64,000 nt of DNA from Verrucomicrobiaceae bacterium (lineage in GTDB: Bacteria > Verrucomicrobiota > Verrucomicrobiia > Verrucomicrobiales > Verrucomicrobiaceae), in assembly GCA_027486585.1 (NCBI GenBank), contig JAIXOU010000097.1, positions 1-64,000 of the forward strand, written 5' to 3'. The position numbers and the translations under genes were made by a program. This document shows positions 9,514-19,607 of this stretch, piece after piece. How positions within the stretch are numbered: the stretch's first letter is position 1; each line of letters begins with the position of its first letter. The notes beneath the pieces are model-generated. The model did not search any database, was not told the origin of the DNA, and saw only the letters and a program-made list of their open reading frames with translations.

Positions 9514-10176
9514 TCACTCATCACGGCAACGGCGTATCGCGATGTAGGACTTTGGCAGAAAAGGCAAAAGATACTCCGTGTGAATTTCGCAGTCTGGAAA
9601 AAGGATGTTCATTTCCTTCCGTGTAATCAGTCTTGTCGTTTCGACCATCTCTTCGATTTCCGCTTTGGAAGGGCGAGTCATCCACCCCCAAAACGTAAAA
9701 TGACGAAGCATCTTCCGCTGTACGGACCGTGGCAACCAGTGCACAAAAGGTGTTAAGTAATGAGGCTCAATCGGACACTCAAATGCAGGCGTCTGACACC
9801 AGACTGAGCGACCTACACGGCAGAGTTCTTGCGCGAACTGAATTTGATCTTCCCACGTTCCGACATGCTCAATCACACTATTACTGTAAGCAATGTCGTA
9901 GCTCTGATTGGTAAACGTCAGCTGACAGCCATTGCCAACCAAAGTCCGAATGGAATGCAAAGGAAAGTCCTCCTGTTTGAATGCCACCTCGTGCACATTC
10001 AAAGTATCAATTCGGCCGACGACAGGCTCCTGATTCGTCCATGTGCCAGGGTACCCACCTACGTCTAGTAGCGATGCTGTGCGCAGTGGTTTAAGCCGCT
10101 GAACAAAAAGTTTAAACCGCTTTGCTCTCCAGATTTTAAAGATCTGTTGGTACACCGTGCTGATTTTGAAGGCCAT
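9514..10176 (-). CDS. Class I SAM-dependent methyltransferase
   Basis: A 220-residue protein with a Methyltransf_11-like core: motif I LLDVGGYPGTWT for SAM binding, and the acceptor-side YDIAYSNSVIEHV that marks the UbiE/Coq5-like group. The basic N-terminus (YQQIFKIWRAKRFKLF) and a C-terminal region rich in aromatic residues resemble methyltransferases found in envelope polysaccharide loci, but no glycosyltransferase is adjacent, so the substrate is open. It stands alone between the clpP terminator and the terminator of the upstream lipoprotein gene. Confidence 0.82.
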   Translation of the reverse strand: MAFKISTVYQQIFKIWRAKRFKLFVQRLKPLRTASLLDVGGYPGTWTNQEPVVGRIDTLNVHEVAFKQEDFPLHSIRTLVGNGCQLTFTNQSYDIAYSNSVIEHVGTWEDQIQFAQELCRVGRSVWCQTPAFECPIEPHYLTPFVHWLPRSVQRKMLRHFTFWGWMTRPSKAEIEEMVETTRLITRKEMNILFPDCEIHTEYLLPFLPKSYIAIRRCRDE

Positions 10177-10306
10177 ACCTGGTTAAGTCCTATTTTTGAT
10201 ATCTGTGCGCCAGCTGAATATTGCCTAGCCCTGTGTGAAAACCAGAAGTGCACCACCATCTGCATCAGCCAATTTCAAATCCATCACCGACCAAAAGGTC
10301 TATCAT

Positions 10307-10338
10307 AAAAAGGCGAGAGGTCGATTAAACCTCTCGCC
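10307..10338 (-). terminator. Rho-independent terminator of the lipoprotein gene at 10352-10894
   Basis: A perfect 10-base-pair stem (GGCGAGAGGT pairing with ACCTCTCGCC) with a 7-base loop. On the minus strand it is followed by TTTTT. It lies directly after the lipoprotein stop and insulates it from the methyltransferase gene. Confidence 0.88.
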
Positions 10339-10351
10339 GCGTTTGTTATGA

Positions 10352-10894
10352 TTATTTGATATGTGACCTTGCTGTATCGGCAGTCTTTTTAGCAGCGTCG
10401 GCCATGAATGTATCCACGGTCTGAGAAGCAGCTATTCCGCCTCCAAGGCCCCAGCTATTTTTGTCAGCTTTGAGGGTATGCAGAACTGCACCGCTAGCGC
10501 CGTCTGAGAGGCGGATAGTAGCGTCAAAATAACTGCTGCCCGCACCCATACCCACGAGCAGTCTAAGGGCAGCATTACCTTCCACAAAGCGTGTAACCTC
10601 ACCACCAATCACGAGTGTGTTGGCATCAGCCTTACCTTGACGTGCGATCAGTGTGCCAGGCTTGTTGCTGGTGATTGCAGAGGCAATTATGCCTGCAAAT
10701 TTCGATCCCACAGCAGCATCTGCCCCAGAATCTGGACCTGCCGTGAAGTCTTGGATTAAAACCTTGGAATACGATTTAGAGGCGACTCCAACTGCAGCTG
10801 GACTGACTTTTGGAGATGTATCAGATACTGAACCACACGATGAGAGGGCTAGGCTTAAAAGCAGGAGAGAGGAAGTGCGGACGAGGCGTTTCAT
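10352..10894 (-). CDS. Small lipoprotein, DUF4410-like
   Basis: A 180-residue lipoprotein with signal MKRLVRTSSLLLLSLALSSCGS and lipid-attachment Cys20. The mature part has the pattern VLIQDF....SGADAAVGSKFAGIIASAI followed by LVIGGEVTRFVEGNAALRLLVGMGAGSSYFDATIRL. This order resembles DUF4410/LPP20-like outer-membrane-associated lipoproteins, in which a glycine-rich GxGAGSS loop follows the EV.RF strand. Function unknown. It is monocistronic: its own terminator follows, and more than 100 bases separate it from the DUF1501 gene upstream. Confidence 0.75.
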   Translation of the reverse strand: MKRLVRTSSLLLLSLALSSCGSVSDTSPKVSPAAVGVASKSYSKVLIQDFTAGPDSGADAAVGSKFAGIIASAITSNKPGTLIARQGKADANTLVIGGEVTRFVEGNAALRLLVGMGAGSSYFDATIRLSDGASGAVLHTLKADKNSWGLGGGIAASQTVDTFMADAAKKTADTARSHIK

Positions 10895-11006
10895 AGCAAG
10901 TAGATAAGATTGATTTAGCGCATGATTTAAGCGTTACTGCTGAATGGCAGCAGCAACTTAGCATCCATCTTAAATAGGTATTGTGATTAACGCAAGGAAA
11001 CAACTA

Positions 11007-12458
11007 TCACGCAAACACATCCATCACAGCTTTCCCTTTCCCATCCTCAGTGACGTAGAAGGGGCGGCCTTCGATGCTGAACTCAGTCTTGGGGCTGATG
11101 CCCAGGGCGGTCATGATGGTGGCATGTAGATCCATGACGCTGACGGGGTTCTTGGTGGCGATGAGGGGACGCTCATCCGCGGTTTCTCCGTAGAGATGGC
11201 CTTTTTTGACACCTCCGCCAAACATGACAACGCTTGTGCCGCCGGTGAAGTGACGGTGCAGGCCGTAGTGCTTCATTTCGGTCAAGGTATCCACTTTAAA
11301 CGTGGTCTGATCATTCGCCGTAGAGCCCGGTTTTCCCTCCATGAGCGCGTCCCGGCTGAACTCGCTAGCGATGACGATGAGCGTGCGATCCAGCAGCCCT
11401 TTGGCCTCAAGGTCACGGACGAGCTGGGCGATGGGTAGATCGATTTCTTTATGGAGCTTATCGACTGTGCTGTGGCCATCCTTATGCGTGTCCCATTGGA
11501 AGAAGGGCACGTACTCTGTGGTCACTTCCACAAAGCGAGTACCAGCCTCGATCAGCCGCCGCGCCAACAAGCAACCGCGTCCAAAGCGGCCCGTGTCATA
11601 TTTGGCGTAGCTCTCTTTCGGCTCCAGGGTGATGTCAAAGGCGTCACGCTCCTTGGCACTTAGCAAGCGGTAGGCATTGTCCATGCTGCGAAGCATGGAT
11701 TGCTGCTGGTAGTCGCTCATGATCTCACGATTCGGGCTTTGATCGACGAGCTTACGAAAGAGCTTATCCCGATTGGCAAAGCGTTGAGCGTCCATGCCTT
11801 TCGGCGGCTTCACGGACTGGGCGGCCTCTTCTGGGTAAGGCAGATTCATCGGCCCGAATTCGCTGCCAAAAAATCCTGCCGTGGTGAAGGCCTTCAATTC
11901 TTCGCTTTCGCCCACCCCTTCAAGCCTCTGGCCGATGTTGACAAAGGGTGGCATCACCGAGTTACGTGGGCCGAGCACTTTCGCCATCCAGGCACCGATG
12001 TGCGGGCAGGCGACCGTCTGTGGCGGTACATAACCCGTATGCCAGTGATACTGATGACGACTGTGCAAAATGCTTCCTAGATCTGGCTGCACGGCGCTGC
12101 GGATGAGTGTTCCGCGATCCATCACTTGGGCGATGTTTTCCAGACCTTGGCAGATTTTGATCCCATCGACCGATGTCTGAATTGCGGGAAATGTGCTGAG
12201 CATCTTTTTCACCTCCAGCCCCTTTTCAAAAGGCAGGTAGCCTTTGGGATCAAAGGTATCTGGTGCAGCCATACCGCCCGCCATCCATAGCAAGATGCAG
12301 GCATCAGCTTTGGCTGGCGGATGCGTGACAGATTCGCCCGTCTTCCCCCAAATGGCACGAGGCTCACCGGTCATCCAAGCAGCTGTGCTGGCAGCTGCGA
12401 GTTTTTTGATAAAGTCGCGACGAACGATGTGCTCAGGCAGTGAAGAATCGATTTCCAT
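11007..12458 (-). CDS. DUF1501 protein (sulfatase-like fold), Tat-exported, orphan
   Basis: A 483-residue DUF1501 protein. The N-terminus has a twin-arginine-type motif (RRDFIKKLAAASTAAWM). The body shows ACILLWMAGGMAAPDTFDPKG near the start, TLIVIASEFSRDALMEGKPG and VVMFGGGVKKGHLYGETADE late, the hallmark order of the DUF1501 family related to alkaline phosphatase/sulfatase folds. In Planctomycetes and Verrucomicrobia this subtype normally sits next to a DUF1549/DUF1553 haem protein; none is present here, so the gene is an orphan. It is not close in length or detail to the two DUF1800-linked DUF1501 proteins at 48-60 kb. Biochemical role unknown. Confidence 0.9.
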   Translation of the reverse strand: MEIDSSLPEHIVRRDFIKKLAAASTAAWMTGEPRAIWGKTGESVTHPPAKADACILLWMAGGMAAPDTFDPKGYLPFEKGLEVKKMLSTFPAIQTSVDGIKICQGLENIAQVMDRGTLIRSAVQPDLGSILHSRHQYHWHTGYVPPQTVACPHIGAWMAKVLGPRNSVMPPFVNIGQRLEGVGESEELKAFTTAGFFGSEFGPMNLPYPEEAAQSVKPPKGMDAQRFANRDKLFRKLVDQSPNREIMSDYQQQSMLRSMDNAYRLLSAKERDAFDITLEPKESYAKYDTGRFGRGCLLARRLIEAGTRFVEVTTEYVPFFQWDTHKDGHSTVDKLHKEIDLPIAQLVRDLEAKGLLDRTLIVIASEFSRDALMEGKPGSTANDQTTFKVDTLTEMKHYGLHRHFTGGTSVVMFGGGVKKGHLYGETADERPLIATKNPVSVMDLHATIMTALGISPKTEFSIEGRPFYVTEDGKGKAVMDVFA

Positions 12459-12508
12459 GTCTGAGAAATAACGTGGCGATCCGCCGGAACCTTACTGAAA
12501 GAGAATGT

Positions 12509-13192
12509 TCAGGCACCCAGACTCAGATACTCACGCACGGTGTGATTCATGGCGCGTCGAGCAGGCGGAAAAGCACTGGCCACATGAGTGAGTGTGTCAT
12601 CCAGCGCAAATTCACCCGCCAGTGCATGTCGGCCTGCAGCTTCAAGATGACTGACGACGACTTGCTCATAATACTCCACATCCGGTGCGCCACGACGTTC
12701 TGCGCGATGATGCAAAAAGTCAGGATACAGGCTGGTCAAAACGAGAAACTGATTGGCGCATTGCACATGGATGAAGAAGCGCTCATGAGGGCCTGCATGT
12801 TCCAGTGCTGAGATGTAGTCGATACTGTAAAGACTATCCAAGCGGTGTGCAGGAAGCTTTTGTTCAGCCGTAGCAGGCAGCCCAAAATCGGCGCAGACCA
12901 CCGCCATGTAGTCGGCAACTTCCAGGTCCTCCACACCAGCGCGTTTCAAGGTGTGGCGGACAAGCACGAAGAAAAATAGTTCTGGGGAAAGCATGCCCGC
13001 CTTTCGATTTACAAGCATGGCCTCAAAAAGCTTCGGGTGATCCAGGATCATCTTCACCGCCTCTGGATCGTCGAGCAGTGCGACAATGCCATCACGATCC
13101 TTTTGAGTCAGAGCCAGCGCGTCGCGGATGAACTGCCAATCGGTGGCAGTGAAACGATACCAACAACCAGGCCGAGGAAAACGAGTCATCAT
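12509..13192 (-). CDS. Conserved-looking hypothetical protein, 227 aa
   Basis: Not assigned to a family. The protein is soluble-looking, largely helical, rich in His and aromatic residues, with no signal peptide, membrane segment or known nucleotide motif. It begins TRFPRPGCWYRFTATDWQFI and has two helical blocks: LSPELFFFVLVRHTLKRAG and, after a run of His/Arg, YYEQVVVSHLEAAGRHALA. It lies 50 bases upstream of the orphan DUF1501 gene on the same strand, so the two could be cotranscribed. The intact frame and codon use like its neighbours support a real gene. Confidence 0.7.
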   Translation of the reverse strand: MMTRFPRPGCWYRFTATDWQFIRDALALTQKDRDGIVALLDDPEAVKMILDHPKLFEAMLVNRKAGMLSPELFFFVLVRHTLKRAGVEDLEVADYMAVVCADFGLPATAEQKLPAHRLDSLYSIDYISALEHAGPHERFFIHVQCANQFLVLTSLYPDFLHHRAERRGAPDVEYYEQVVVSHLEAAGRHALAGEFALDDTLTHVASAFPPARRAMNHTVREYLSLGA

Positions 13193-13354
13193 AGTTTTGG
13201 ATTGAGTTACCTATGAGGCTTTAAAGCATGGGTCATGCCAGAAAGCATCACGGTTACTCTGATGCAGAATGGGCCAGCCATGTTCGAATTCATTTTCCAC
13301 CTTTTCCCCAAGGAAAGCCTTCTTTTTAAAAGAGTTTTCTGTTAGTCTCTAGAT

Positions 13355-13846
13355 ATGAAATCCATTTTCATTCTCTTGCCGTCCGCACTTTTAGTGATCA
13401 GCGCCTGTGAAGCCCCGCCTTCGTCGGGTTACAACCCACTCAGGACGAGCAACCGAAAAACTCAGGAGCGCGACACCGGATCAGCAGGCATTTACTCGAT
13501 GGGTGGATCCAGTGCAGCTAATCCACCGATCAAGGCAGGCGAGACATCCAGCGCCTACCGTGAGCGAATGGACCGCCAGCAACGTGATAGTCTGCCAGAT
13601 GCCCAAGTGCTGTATCAACACAGCGCCTCAGATGCCTTTGGTCGCAGCACGCAAACTGGCGTCATTCAGCAAAGCGGCGGCGTGACAAGAGAAGTCTTCA
13701 TTGGTAATCAGCCCGTTTATCCAGGTCAGTCGATCTACCCGCCTAATCAATACAACGGCACACTCCAACCCGGCTACGTCCCATCAGGAACGACCGCTGT
13801 CTATGATCCAGTCACTGGCCGGGTTATCCCTGTGCGCAGGCGATGA
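13355..13846 (+). CDS. Small lipoprotein of unknown function
   Basis: A 163-residue lipoprotein with signal MKSIFILLPSALLVISAC and lipid-attachment Cys18. The mature region is low in hydrophobics and rich in Ser, Gly, Gln and Pro, with a Tyr/Pro-rich tail (QPVYPGQSIYPPNQYNGTLQ) ending in RVIPVRRR. This looks like a flexible surface or periplasmic protein without a folded enzyme domain. No family recognised. The upstream gap of about 160 bases presumably holds its promoter; a hairpin follows at 13889. Confidence 0.7.
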   Translation: MKSIFILLPSALLVISACEAPPSSGYNPLRTSNRKTQERDTGSAGIYSMGGSSAANPPIKAGETSSAYRERMDRQQRDSLPDAQVLYQHSASDAFGRSTQTGVIQQSGGVTREVFIGNQPVYPGQSIYPPNQYNGTLQPGYVPSGTTAVYDPVTGRVIPVRRR

Positions 13847-13888
13847 ATGGTTCTATTCATTAATCTTTCAAAGTGACCCAGCATTGAC

Positions 13889-13910
13889 AAGCGAGCTCGA
13901 AAGCTCGTTT
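13889..13910 (+). terminator. Stem-loop between lipoprotein and methyltransferase genes
   Basis: A 9-base-pair stem (AAGCGAGCT pairing with AGCTCGTTT, one G-T wobble) with a CGAA loop. It lies after the lipoprotein stop and ends 8 bases before the ATG of the next gene. It may act as a terminator or shape translation of the methyltransferase; only a TTT follows the core stem, so the terminator reading is moderate. Confidence 0.45.
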
Positions 13911-13918
13911 AAAGACTT

Positions 13919-14704
13919 ATGCCTGAACAACGCGATTGGTACGATACACCGCTCTACTATGACATCATCTTTGATGCCGACACTCCGAAAGAAGGTGCGT
14001 TCCTACAGGCTTTGCATGAGCACTTCGGGCGGTCAGGAAAATCCCGCCAACTTCTTGAGCCTGCCTGTGGCAGCGGTCGGCTGGTTTCGGAAATGACTAG
14101 GCGCGGATGGAAGGTCAGTGGCTTTGATGGCAATACACGGATGCTAGACTTCGCCAAAGAGCGCCTCCAACAGCAAGGTCTAAAGGCGAGGATTTGGGAA
14201 GACTGGATGCAGAGCTTTGAATTGCCGAAGCTCCAGACTTTTGACTTCGCTCACTGCCTAGTCAGCACCTTCAAATACCTGCTCAAAGAACAAGACGCCG
14301 TCGCCTGCCTTCAACGTGTCGCTTCCGTACTTAAACCCGGCGCCATCTTTGTACTGGGCGTGCATCTTACAGATTACAGTTCCATCAAAGAAGAGCATGA
14401 ACGCTGGGTCGCTGAGCGAGACGGCATTAAGGTCACTTGTAACACCCACACCTGGCCTGCTGACCGAAAAAAACGGCTCGAAGACCTGCGCACACGCCTG
14501 ACCATCCTGGACTCGGGCCGCCGACATGTGCAAGAGACCCGCTGGCAGTTCCGCACCTACAATGCCAAACAAATGCGCGCGCTTTTGGCTAAGGTGCCAG
14601 CCTTTGAACTCGTCGCCTGTTACGACTTCACCTATGACCTGCTGTCCCCACGTGAACTGAACGACAGCTACTCAGATGTGGTACTGGTCTTGAAGAAAAA
14701 GTAG
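13919..14704 (+). CDS. Class I SAM-dependent methyltransferase
   Basis: A 261-residue methyltransferase. Motif I is LLEPACGSGRLVSEMTRRG at about residues 46-64, followed by the acidic SGFDGN strand end and the FDFAHCLVSTFKYL segment. The second half (VLKPGAIFVLGVHLTDYSS and a beta-strand tail FELVACYDFTYDL) fits the Methyltransf_25/UbiE-like group of small-molecule methyltransferases. No signal peptide; cytoplasmic. The start at 13919 gives MPEQRDWYDTPLYYDIIFD, a typical N-terminus for this group. Substrate unknown; the neighbours do not indicate one. Confidence 0.85.
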   Translation: MPEQRDWYDTPLYYDIIFDADTPKEGAFLQALHEHFGRSGKSRQLLEPACGSGRLVSEMTRRGWKVSGFDGNTRMLDFAKERLQQQGLKARIWEDWMQSFELPKLQTFDFAHCLVSTFKYLLKEQDAVACLQRVASVLKPGAIFVLGVHLTDYSSIKEEHERWVAERDGIKVTCNTHTWPADRKKRLEDLRTRLTILDSGRRHVQETRWQFRTYNAKQMRALLAKVPAFELVACYDFTYDLLSPRELNDSYSDVVLVLKKK

Positions 14705-14813
14705 TCATCGCTTCAATCGGCATTGTAGAACTTGGCGAAAATGGCTGTTTCATGACCAACTCTAACAATGTCCATGTCAGCCCATGACAACTCGGACTCA
14801 GCCTTTCCATCCC

Positions 14814-16421
14814 ATGAAACAAACCTTATTTTGCTGTCTTCTTGTCCTCGGAATGACATCGGTCCTTTTATCTGCTGAAATCAATGAGGGCGAAATGGCG
14901 GGCTACCTCTTTGGGCCAGCTGAAAAAGTACCGGAGGATTTTAATGGAGGCTTCTCACTGTATGCTGCGGCTTGGCCACTCGTTCAGACATACCCCGGAC
15001 ACAAATTTCAAACAGGCCTGTGCGGCACCTGGATGCATCCGCAGTATAAAGAGGGACAAAAACCGAAGGAGAAATGCTACACAGACATTGAAGGTGGACT
15101 CGGTTGGTGGCGTGACACGCATTTCCCCAGCACAACGCCGAAGTTCATCATGGGGGGTGTTGGGGCAAACTTTAGCCTCATCGCGAACGGCCCAGGCTAT
15201 GGGGCAGGCACTTGGGAAAAACCGCGCGGCCAATATGGCGTGGCGCAACTGAGTCCTTGGCTCTTGTTTCCTCTAGATGGTCTAAATTTAAAGCAAGGCA
15301 CCAGCGGCGAGCTTTTTGGCTATGGCTACCTGCCGCTACCGCTGACCGATTCAAAAACAACCACCGCAAGCAAGAACGTGCCTACGGGCAACCATAGCTG
15401 GACACTCTTTCTCAACACGGCCAATTTCAAAGGGCCCGCCACGTTTTTCACCCCATTCTTCTGGTCGCAGGCTGCTCTCGAACATCCTGAATGGGCAGGC
15501 AAGCTTCTCGATTCACGTCCCGCTGAACCTAACAAAGCCATTCAAATGGAAACGCAGCATGTGCCTGCCATTTTGGCCCGGGATGAAGCAGGCAAAGAAT
15601 TCGCGCGTGTCGCACCGACGAGGTTTCCTATTGGGTCCGATGGCACATCCACCGTACTGCATCGCCTGACCGCCTACAAAAAGGCGGCGTTGTGGGATGA
15701 TGTGGAGAAATGGTTCGCTGGGGGAGCTCTGACGGATGGCGCGATCAAAGCGGATTTTTCAGCAGTGCATACCTTTCGCGAGGGCGGCGGATCAAACTGG
15801 AGCATCTATCCCCCAGGCACCAAGCGCGAACAAAAAGTGCCTTTAGCCTGGAAGTCTTTTGCCACCTCGTTCACCCCAGACCCAATCACCTTCAGCTACA
15901 AATGGAACGAGCAACTCACCAGAATCAGTAATTCTCTGGTAACTCTGCCCGAATACTACACGCTGGACACCGAGGGCAAAAAGCCACTCTGGACAGCCAT
16001 AGAACCAAAGGAAATAGCCGCCAATCTAGGGCTCACGAAGCATCAGTTTGCCACGCCACAAGAAAAGCCACAGGAACCTCGCACCACGCCAGATGAAACA
16101 GACAGCTGCTGGAAAAAACCCGGACCTGTTGCAGGCCCATTTAAAGCCAAGCTCGGCGATGGCAGCACCGTCACCTACTACTGGTATCGTTTTGCTGATC
16201 AGCCCGCCATGCTCAATGCGGATCTGACCACGGAGGAGCGTGAGCAAGTGCAAACCCGAGTCGAAAAACTACATCGCACATGGACCAAAGATCGCAACTA
16301 CCTAACTCCGCCAGATCGCGGCACGCTTGCTAACATTGATCCCGCTTTGATTCTTACTCCACCCAAAGGTTTTGAAATCGGCTATGTTCCCATCGCCACA
16401 CGACAAGAGATCGAAAAGTAA
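14814..16421 (+). CDS. Secreted protein of unknown family, 535 aa, upstream of sulfatase
   Basis: I do not recognise a family. The ATG at 14814 gives a clear Sec signal (MKQTLFCCLLVLGMTSVLLSAE); the track's start ten codons earlier adds a non-signal leader. The mature part is rich in Trp, Tyr, Gly and Pro, suggesting a beta-rich carbohydrate-facing fold (GGLGWWRDTHFPSTTPKFIMGG; GQYGVAQLSPWLLFPLDG). Near the C-terminus is a Cys-Trp segment (DSCWKKPGPVAGPFKAKL). The sulfatase gene begins 15 bases after the stop, so an operon with the sulfatase and sdaA is likely, hinting at a role in handling sulfated material. That role is inference from position only. Confidence 0.7.
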   Translation: MKQTLFCCLLVLGMTSVLLSAEINEGEMAGYLFGPAEKVPEDFNGGFSLYAAAWPLVQTYPGHKFQTGLCGTWMHPQYKEGQKPKEKCYTDIEGGLGWWRDTHFPSTTPKFIMGGVGANFSLIANGPGYGAGTWEKPRGQYGVAQLSPWLLFPLDGLNLKQGTSGELFGYGYLPLPLTDSKTTTASKNVPTGNHSWTLFLNTANFKGPATFFTPFFWSQAALEHPEWAGKLLDSRPAEPNKAIQMETQHVPAILARDEAGKEFARVAPTRFPIGSDGTSTVLHRLTAYKKAALWDDVEKWFAGGALTDGAIKADFSAVHTFREGGGSNWSIYPPGTKREQKVPLAWKSFATSFTPDPITFSYKWNEQLTRISNSLVTLPEYYTLDTEGKKPLWTAIEPKEIAANLGLTKHQFATPQEKPQEPRTTPDETDSCWKKPGPVAGPFKAKLGDGSTVTYYWYRFADQPAMLNADLTTEEREQVQTRVEKLHRTWTKDRNYLTPPDRGTLANIDPALILTPPKGFEIGYVPIATRQEIEK

Positions 16422-16436
16422 TCACCTCAAAACCTG

Positions 16437-17965
<1,529 letters not shown>

Positions 17966-17969
<4 letters not shown>

Positions 17970-19525
17970 CACCCGTTTCCATCTTCAATGACGTCATCGG
18001 GCCCGTGATGCGCGGCCCTTCCAGTTCCCACTGTGCTGCAGCACTTCGCATCGGAAGACTCGCACGCGATTTGATGGAGGGTGAGATCACCGAGGTGCTC
18101 GTCGAGTTTGATCGTGAAGGCTCACTACCAACCACTCATGATAGTCAGGGCAGCGACATGGGCCTCTTTGGAGGGCTACTTGGCTGGGAAGCTGATGATG
18201 AGAGACTTCCGAACTCCGCTCAAGCACTCACAGCAGCTGGGATTGCCCTGCGTATCGAAACCATTGATGTGAGTGATCCACATCCAAACACCTATCGACT
18301 CACATTGCGTAACAAACGTGAAACACACTCAATCATCGCCATCTCCACCGGCGGCGGCATGATGGAGGTGCTTAGCATCGACGGAGTCTCGATGCACCTG
18401 GATGGAGGCTACCATGAAACACTGATCTCATTACCTAAAGACATCACGGTCCGATTCGAGGCCGATGAAGTCATCCAACACCATCGAGGTGGCACCACTC
18501 TTTGGCAGATCAAATCCAACGCATTCGTTCCGCCCGATGCATTAGCCCTGTTCAGTCCCATCTCAGTCAAGAGGCTCTTCCCGGTCCTTCCCGTGCCCTC
18601 GCGCAAAGACATGCACGTGCCCTTTACGAGCTGTTCAGAAATGCTGCAATCTGACGGCGAAAAAAACACGCCTCTGTGGCAACTAGCCGTCGATTATGAA
18701 ATGGCTCGCGGCAATTTCACGGAACGCGAAGTCATCAACAAGATGATCGCCATCATCCGCATCCTGCGGAAGTCCATCGCCAGCGGCATTGCCGGCACCA
18801 GTTATGAAGATCGTGTGCTAGGTCATCAAAGCGGACGGTTCGCCGAACTCATGAATGCAGGCCGCCTACTCGATGGTGGAGCTCTGAATCGTGTAGTGCT
18901 CTATGTCACCGCCTTGATGGAAGTGAAGAGTAGCATGGGCGTCATCGTCGCTGCGCCTACAGCTGGCGCTTGCGCCGCACTGCCAGGAGCCGTGATCGCC
19001 ATGGGAGAGGTCATGAACCATGATGAAGAAACCATGGCCAAAGCCATGCTCGCGGCGGGACTGATTGGCGTGTTCATTGCCACACGCTGGACCTTTGCCG
19101 CAGAAGTCGGTGGATGTCAGGCCGAGGGCGGCTCAGCAGCCAGCATGGCCGCAGCTGCGCTCATCACTCTCGCTGAGGGCACGCGCGATCAAGGCATCGC
19201 CGCAGCCTCCATGGCCTTCCAGAGTATGCTTGGCCTCATTTGTGATCCTATTGCTAATCGTGTCGAAGCTCCCTGCCTCGGGAAAAATGTCATGGCCGCC
19301 AGCAATGCCCTCTCATGTGCCAACATGGCCCTTGCTAATTTCGACCCGCTCATCCCGCTCGATGAAGTGATCGACGCAGCTAAACACGTCTCGAGCATGA
19401 TGCCCCGAGAGCACCGTTGCACTTCCCTTGGAGGACTAGCCATCACGCCGACATCTCTAGAGATTGAACGCAAACTTGCTGGACTGAAGACCAACGGGTG
19501 TGGCAGCTGCGCCTGTCATACATGA
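17966..19525 (+). CDS. sdaA: L-serine ammonia-lyase, iron-sulfur dependent, single chain
   Basis: A 519-residue L-serine dehydratase that converts L-serine to pyruvate and ammonia. The N-terminal part is the beta-type domain (SIFNDVIGPVMRGPSSSHC) and the C-terminal part the alpha-type catalytic domain, fused as in Gram-negative SdaA. The [4Fe-4S] ligands appear as Cys384 (GGCQAEGG), Cys426 (GLICDPI) and Cys437 (EAPCLGKN). The tail GCGSCACHT adds three unusual closely spaced cysteines. Translational coupling to the sulfatase is suggested by the ATGA overlap, an odd partnership for a cytoplasmic serine catabolic enzyme; breakdown of serine-rich glycoprotein is one speculative link. Confidence 0.93.
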
Positions 19526-19572
19526 TGAAGCTGCGGCTTAGCTGGATGTGAAATTTCGAAAATAAAAGCTGA

Positions 19573-19599
19573 ATGAACAAGCTAGCAGTCTCTGTTCAT
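19573..19599. promoter_or_regulatory. Inverted repeat upstream of exported hydrolase
   Basis: ATGAACA and TGTTCAT arms separated by 13 bases, i.e. about two helical turns centre to centre, ending 9 bases before the ATG at 19608. This geometry fits an operator for a dimeric repressor. The GAACA/TGTTC core also occurs in the inverted repeat at the 3' end of the nearby GntR-type regulator gene, so that regulator is a possible but unproven binder. Confidence 0.35.
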
Positions 19600-19607
19600 G
19601 TCTGCTT

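Noticed and set aside
10928-10960. Hairpin with CTGCTG/CAGCAG arms as a terminator of the orphan DUF1501 gene
   Set aside because: A stem of about 10 pairs exists, but no T-tract follows on the minus strand and it lies close to the lipoprotein gene's 5' region; evidence too weak for a feature.
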